This document shows, piece by piece, positions 60,684 through 64,000 of a stretch of 64,000 nucleotides of DNA. This DNA is from Cellulophaga sp. 20_2_10. GTDB taxonomy: Bacteria > Bacteroidota > Bacteroidia > Flavobacteriales > Flavobacteriaceae. The translations under genes were made by a program, and so were the position numbers. Below the pieces are notes generated by a model that did no database searches, was not told the DNA's origin, and saw nothing but the letters and a program-made list of their open reading frames with translations. The stretch lies in the NCBI RefSeq assembly GCF_023476645.1, contig NZ_JAMCOJ010000012.1, positions 1 through 64,000 on the forward strand. The letters are read 5' to 3'. The stretch's first letter is position 1. Each line of letters begins with the position of its first letter.

Positions 60684-62516
60684 TTACTTTTTGTTAGCTG
60701 CGTCCATTTTATCTTTTAACGCTTGTAAAGCTTCGTTAGCATCACCTAAAGTTGGCTTAGCTTCGTCTGCTGCTGCTGATTGTCTCTTAACAGCTGCTTT
60801 TACATTACGTTGTTCTTCTTCTCTAAAAATTGCAGTATGACTAGCAACAACTCTCTTAAATTCTTTATTGAATTCAATTATTTTAAAGTCTGCTTCTTCA
60901 CCTTTTTCAATTTTCTTACCATCTTCTTTCTCTAAGTGGCGAGTTGGTACAAATGCTGCAATGTCTTCGTTAAAGTTAACAATTGCTCCTTTATCTACCA
61001 TTTCATCTATAGTACCTTTATGTACTGTATCTAAAGCAAATTCAGTTTCGTATTTATCCCAAGGGTTATCAGTAGTTTGTTTATGACCTAAACTAAGTTT
61101 ACGTGCATCTACATCTAATTCTAATACCTCTACTTCTAAAGTTTCACCAACAGTAACAAACTCAGATGGGTGCTTAATTTTCTTAGTCCAAGAAAGATCA
61201 GAAATATAGATTAAACCATCTATACCTTCTTCCATTTCTACAAACACACCAAAGTTAGTAAAGTTACGTACAATACCTTTATGCTTAGAGTTAACTGGGT
61301 ATTTAGTTACAATATCAGTCCATGGATCTGGAGTTAATTGCTTAATACCTAGAGACATTTTACGATCGTCACGATCTAAAGTTAAGATTTGAGCTTCAAT
61401 CTCATCACCAACTTTTACGAAATCCTGAGCCGAACGCAAGTGCGTAGACCAAGACATTTCAGAAACGTGTACTAAACCTTCAACACCTTCAGCAACTTCA
61501 ATAAATGCACCGTAATCTGCTATAACAACTACTTTACCTTTAACTTTGTCACCAACTTTCATGTCTTCGCTTAACGCTTCCCATGGGTGCTTCTCTAATT
61601 GCTTAAGACCTAATTGAATTCTAGATTTGTTATCATCAAAATCTAAAATTACAACGTTCATTTTCTGATCTAATTCAACAACCTCATTTGGATGGTTAAT
61701 TCTAGACCAAGAAAGATCTGTAATATGGATTAAACCATCTACACCACCAAGATCAATAAACACACCGTAAGAAGTAATGTTTTTAACAACACCTTCTAAT
61801 ACTTGTCCTTTTTCTAATTGACCAATGATTTCTTTCTTCTGTTCTTCAATATCAGCTTCAATTAATGCTTTATGAGAAACAACTACGTTCTTAAATTCTT
61901 GGTTAATCTTAACAACCTTGAATTCCATGTTTTTACCAACATATTGATCGTAATCTCTAATTGGCTTAACGTCTATTTGAGAACCTGGCAAGAATGCCTC
62001 AATTCCAAATACATCTACGATCATACCACCTTTAGTTCTACACTTAACATGACCATTAACGATTTCTTCTTTTTCACAAGCGTTATTAACTCTGTCCCAA
62101 GCCTTGATTGTTCTAGCTTTTCTGTGAGATAATACTAATTGACCACTTCTGTCTTCACGAATATCAATTAAAACCTCAACGCTGTCTCCAACCTTAAGAT
62201 CTGGATTGTAACGAAATTCGTTTAATGATATAACACCTTCAGACTTAGCGTTAATATCAATAATAGCTTCACGCTCAGTTAAATGAACAACTGTACCTGT
62301 AACTACTTCTTCATCTGCAGTATCTACGAAGTTTTCAGCAACCATCGCTTCAAACTCTTCTAATTTAGAATCGTCTACACGCTCAATTCCTTCTTCGTAC
62401 TTATCCCAATCAAATTCAGCCAAAAATTCTTTTGGATCTTGCTTAGGTGTTACTGCTTTTACTTCTGGTGCCGTTGTAGATTCCTCTACTTGAGCGTTGT
62501 TTTTGTCTTCAGCCAT
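60684..62516 (-). CDS. rpsA: 30S ribosomal protein S1
   Basis: 610 aa from ATG 62516 (MAEDKNNAQVEESTTAP); an in-frame TTG nine codons upstream is rejected because the ATG start gives the usual acidic N-terminus. Six S1 OB-fold repeats follow from about residue 65 (for example TGTVVHLTEREAIIDINAKS, GVFIDLGGVDGLIHITDLSW, GAFIEVAEGVEGLVHVSEMS, GVFVEMEEGIDGLIYISDLS). It binds mRNA on the small subunit. In Bacteroidota, where Shine-Dalgarno use is weak, S1 is probably central to initiation. The promoter is at 62631-62661. Confidence 0.96.
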   Translation of the reverse strand: MAEDKNNAQVEESTTAPEVKAVTPKQDPKEFLAEFDWDKYEEGIERVDDSKLEEFEAMVAENFVDTADEEVVTGTVVHLTEREAIIDINAKSEGVISLNEFRYNPDLKVGDSVEVLIDIREDRSGQLVLSHRKARTIKAWDRVNNACEKEEIVNGHVKCRTKGGMIVDVFGIEAFLPGSQIDVKPIRDYDQYVGKNMEFKVVKINQEFKNVVVSHKALIEADIEEQKKEIIGQLEKGQVLEGVVKNITSYGVFIDLGGVDGLIHITDLSWSRINHPNEVVELDQKMNVVILDFDDNKSRIQLGLKQLEKHPWEALSEDMKVGDKVKGKVVVIADYGAFIEVAEGVEGLVHVSEMSWSTHLRSAQDFVKVGDEIEAQILTLDRDDRKMSLGIKQLTPDPWTDIVTKYPVNSKHKGIVRNFTNFGVFVEMEEGIDGLIYISDLSWTKKIKHPSEFVTVGETLEVEVLELDVDARKLSLGHKQTTDNPWDKYETEFALDTVHKGTIDEMVDKGAIVNFNEDIAAFVPTRHLEKEDGKKIEKGEEADFKIIEFNKEFKRVVASHTAIFREEEQRNVKAAVKRQSAAADEAKPTLGDANEALQALKDKMDAANKK

Positions 62517-62630
62517 TTGCTGATTAAAATTTGTATTTTGCAATGTTACAAGAGTTAAACTTCCACTACAAAAGATGTTATATAAATTTTATTATCCCTT
62601 TTCCTCTTACACTACCGTTAAAAAGGGGTG

Positions 62631-62661
62631 CAAAAATACAACTAAATACTTACTAAAACAA
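62631..62661 (-). promoter_or_regulatory. Bacteroidota-type promoter of rpsA
   Basis: On the minus strand TTG (62659-62661), 20 bases, TATTTTTG (62631-62638). The start lies near 62624, giving a leader of about 108 bases that could hold autoregulatory structure. Confidence 0.82.
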
Positions 62662-62785
62662 GTACTGCTTTTAACTAATTTTCAAGCTATTAGCTAGCTG
62701 TTCTAATTTTTTAGAATTTTTGCTTTAAGATTGATGTAATATTTAGTATATTGAGCTTATTAATTAACTATAAATAATAAACATT

Positions 62786-63166
62786 ATGAGCGTAAAAGCA
62801 AAATACCAATCTGTTTTAGATCTTGGTGAAAAATTAGCAATTAAAGATGGTAACGTAACTGAAGAAGGTGGCGTTTTAAAGATAAAAGGACAAGCTGCTA
62901 CGCAGTACGAAAAAAACCTAATTTGGGATAAGATTAAAGAAGTTGGTGGCGATAGTCCTGCAGATGTTACAGCTAACATTTCTATTGAAGATGAATCTGT
63001 TTATCACAGACATACCGTAAAAGGTGGTGATTCTTTAAGTAAAATTGCGAAGCATTATTACGGAGACCCAATGAAATATAAGCAAATTTTTGAGGCTAAC
63101 ACTGGAGTCTTAAAAAATCCTGACGTTATACACCCTGACCAAGTTTTGGTAATACCAAATTTATAA
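62786..63166 (+). CDS. LysM-domain protein, Kbp/YgaU-like
   Basis: A 126-aa protein with an N-terminal BON-like region (about 20-65: LAIKDGNVTEEGGVLKIKGQ, GGDSPADVTANISI) and a C-terminal LysM domain (about 74-125: RHTVKGGDSLSKIAKHYYGD, FEANTGVLKNPDVIHPDQVL). It has no signal peptide, so like E. coli Kbp (YgaU) it would be cytoplasmic; Kbp binds potassium. It is a single gene on the plus strand between rpsA and cmk. Confidence 0.88.
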   Translation: MSVKAKYQSVLDLGEKLAIKDGNVTEEGGVLKIKGQAATQYEKNLIWDKIKEVGGDSPADVTANISIEDESVYHRHTVKGGDSLSKIAKHYYGDPMKYKQIFEANTGVLKNPDVIHPDQVLVIPNL

Positions 63167-63183
63167 AATACAGCGGTTAAAAG

Positions 63184-63217
63184 AAAACGGCAATCTAAAT
63201 TTTAGATTGCCGTTTTT
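63184..63217. terminator. Bidirectional terminator between LysM gene and cmk
   Basis: Stem AACGGCAATCTAAA / TTTAGATTGCCGTT with a very short loop and T tracts on both strands. Confidence 0.92.
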
Positions 63218-63222
63218 TTATT

Positions 63223-63915
63223 TTATTCTTTTTCTATAATGCGTAATGCGTAATTATGCATTCGCTCAAATTGTTCTACCAGCCCCATATCACTATTATC
63301 AAACTCAATAGCATCTTTTGCTAATATTAATGGTGATTCTTTACGGTTAGAGTCTATATAATCTCTGCTTCTTACATTTTTTAGAACTTCCTCAAAAGTT
63401 ACATCATCTCCTCTATCTAATAGCTCTTTATAGCGTCTGTGAGCTCTTGTCTCCGGAGAAGCAGTCATAAATACTTTAAATTCTGCGTCAGGAAAAACGA
63501 CTGAACCAATATCTCTACCGTCCATTACAATACCTTTATCCTTACCCATTTCTTTTTGCATTTCTACAAGCTTTGTGCGCACCTCTTTTACAGCTGCCAC
63601 TTTACTTACTAGTTTAGAAACTGCCAATGTTCTTATTTCTTTCTCTACGTTTTCATCATTTAAAAACATTTCTGAAAAACCCAATTCTTCATTATGCACA
63701 AATTTTACATTTATGCTTGGTAAAGCTTCTACTAACGCAGTAAAATTATCACTAGTTTCAGAAACAAAACCTTTTCTTATAGCATATAAAGTTACCGCTC
63801 TATACATTGCTCCTGTATCTACATATACATAACCTAGAGCTTTTGCTAGTTGCTTTGCAATGGTACTTTTTCCGGTAGATGAATAACCATCTATAGCTAT
63901 GGTGATTTTTTTCAT
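63223..63915 (-). CDS. cmk: Cytidylate kinase
   Basis: A 230-aa NMP kinase. The Walker A loop is IAIDGYSSTGKSTIAKQLAK, then YVDTGAMYRAVTLYAI, MDGRDIGSVVFPDAEFKVF (LID and CMP-binding region) and RDYIDSNRKESPL. It phosphorylates CMP and dCMP with ATP. cmk next to rpsA is a conserved neighbourhood; here the LysM gene sits between them on the opposite strand. The upstream region (63916-64000) contains only a weak hairpin GGCTA / TAGCC, possibly the end of a preceding minus-strand gene. Confidence 0.96.
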   Translation of the reverse strand: MKKITIAIDGYSSTGKSTIAKQLAKALGYVYVDTGAMYRAVTLYAIRKGFVSETSDNFTALVEALPSINVKFVHNEELGFSEMFLNDENVEKEIRTLAVSKLVSKVAAVKEVRTKLVEMQKEMGKDKGIVMDGRDIGSVVFPDAEFKVFMTASPETRAHRRYKELLDRGDDVTFEEVLKNVRSRDYIDSNRKESPLILAKDAIEFDNSDMGLVEQFERMHNYALRIIEKE

Positions 63916-64000
63916 ATTTATATTCTTAAAATAAAGGCTACCTAAATTTAATTAAATAGCCTCTACAATTTTAGATTTTTTTTGCATTTTTTACTTTTTG

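Noticed and set aside
62517-62543. TTG at 62543 as the rpsA start
   Set aside because: The ATG at 62516 gives the usual acidic N-terminus, and the promoter and leader fit either choice.

Overview
The window is a low-GC (roughly one third G+C by eye, not computed) chromosomal segment of a member of the phylum Bacteroidota, most likely a marine Flavobacteriaceae. The evidence is the Bacteroidota promoter form (TTG, 19-21 nt, TANNTTTG) upstream of tRNA, rpmH and rpsA genes, a type IX secretion C-terminal sorting domain, a PUR-type DUF3276 protein, a 950-aa CarB without the C-terminal regulatory domain, the nusB-DUF1573-yajC gene order, and a TonB-dependent receptor with a surface lipoprotein partner. 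Genus cannot be fixed from sequence alone. Most of the window is ordinary core genome; no prophage, CRISPR array, restriction system or obvious defence island is visible.

Layout. 0-1.4 kb: a decayed IS3-family element next to a GC-rich, hairpin-containing edge sequence. 1.4-2.6 kb: a small hypothetical gene and three tRNAs (Pro, Ser, Arg). 2.8-7.9 kb: a TspO-like membrane protein, the nusB-DUF1573-yajC operon, an ABC exporter and a PUR-family nucleic acid binding protein. 7.9-20.4 kb: secreted peptidases (M14, M28), CsaA, a frameshifted bacillithiol-transferase-like gene, a cyclophilin-FKBP fusion, PPK2, TrmH, a class III-like sirtuin, a haem-binding protein and purB. 20.5-26.2 kb: one 1889-residue secreted protein carrying two different nuclease domains, three near-identical lamin-tail domains and a type IX sorting signal. 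26.4-31.2 kb: an MscS channel, an ECF sigma/anti-sigma/DUF4252 operon and an S41 peptidase lipoprotein.

31.3-38.2 kb is a vitamin B12 uptake locus. A cobalamin riboswitch on the minus strand precedes a BtuB-like outer-membrane receptor and a beta-propeller lipoprotein that resembles BtuG in setting. Divergently, BtuF-like and BtuC-like genes are followed by an unrelated membrane-protein gene and then a BtuD-like ATPase whose expected ATG is ATC. 38.2-47.2 kb has rmuC, a thioesterase, and a run of poorly characterised envelope proteins around a LytS/LytTR two-component system (PH-like membrane protein, WG-repeat lipoprotein, further lipoproteins, DUF1266). 47.4-64 kb returns to core functions: carB, rpmH (53 codons), a lytic transglycosylase, mtaB, pdxH, a DMT transporter, rnz, pyrB, pyrR, rpsA, a LysM protein and cmk.

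The observations I would follow up first are the B12 locus (BtuG-like propeller, interloper gene and missing BtuD start), the double-nuclease secreted protein, the frameshift in the DinB/YfiT-like gene, and the cassette-like sequence at the left edge. I did not find a convincing wholly new multi-gene system; the nearest candidate is the envelope block at 40.6-47.2 kb.
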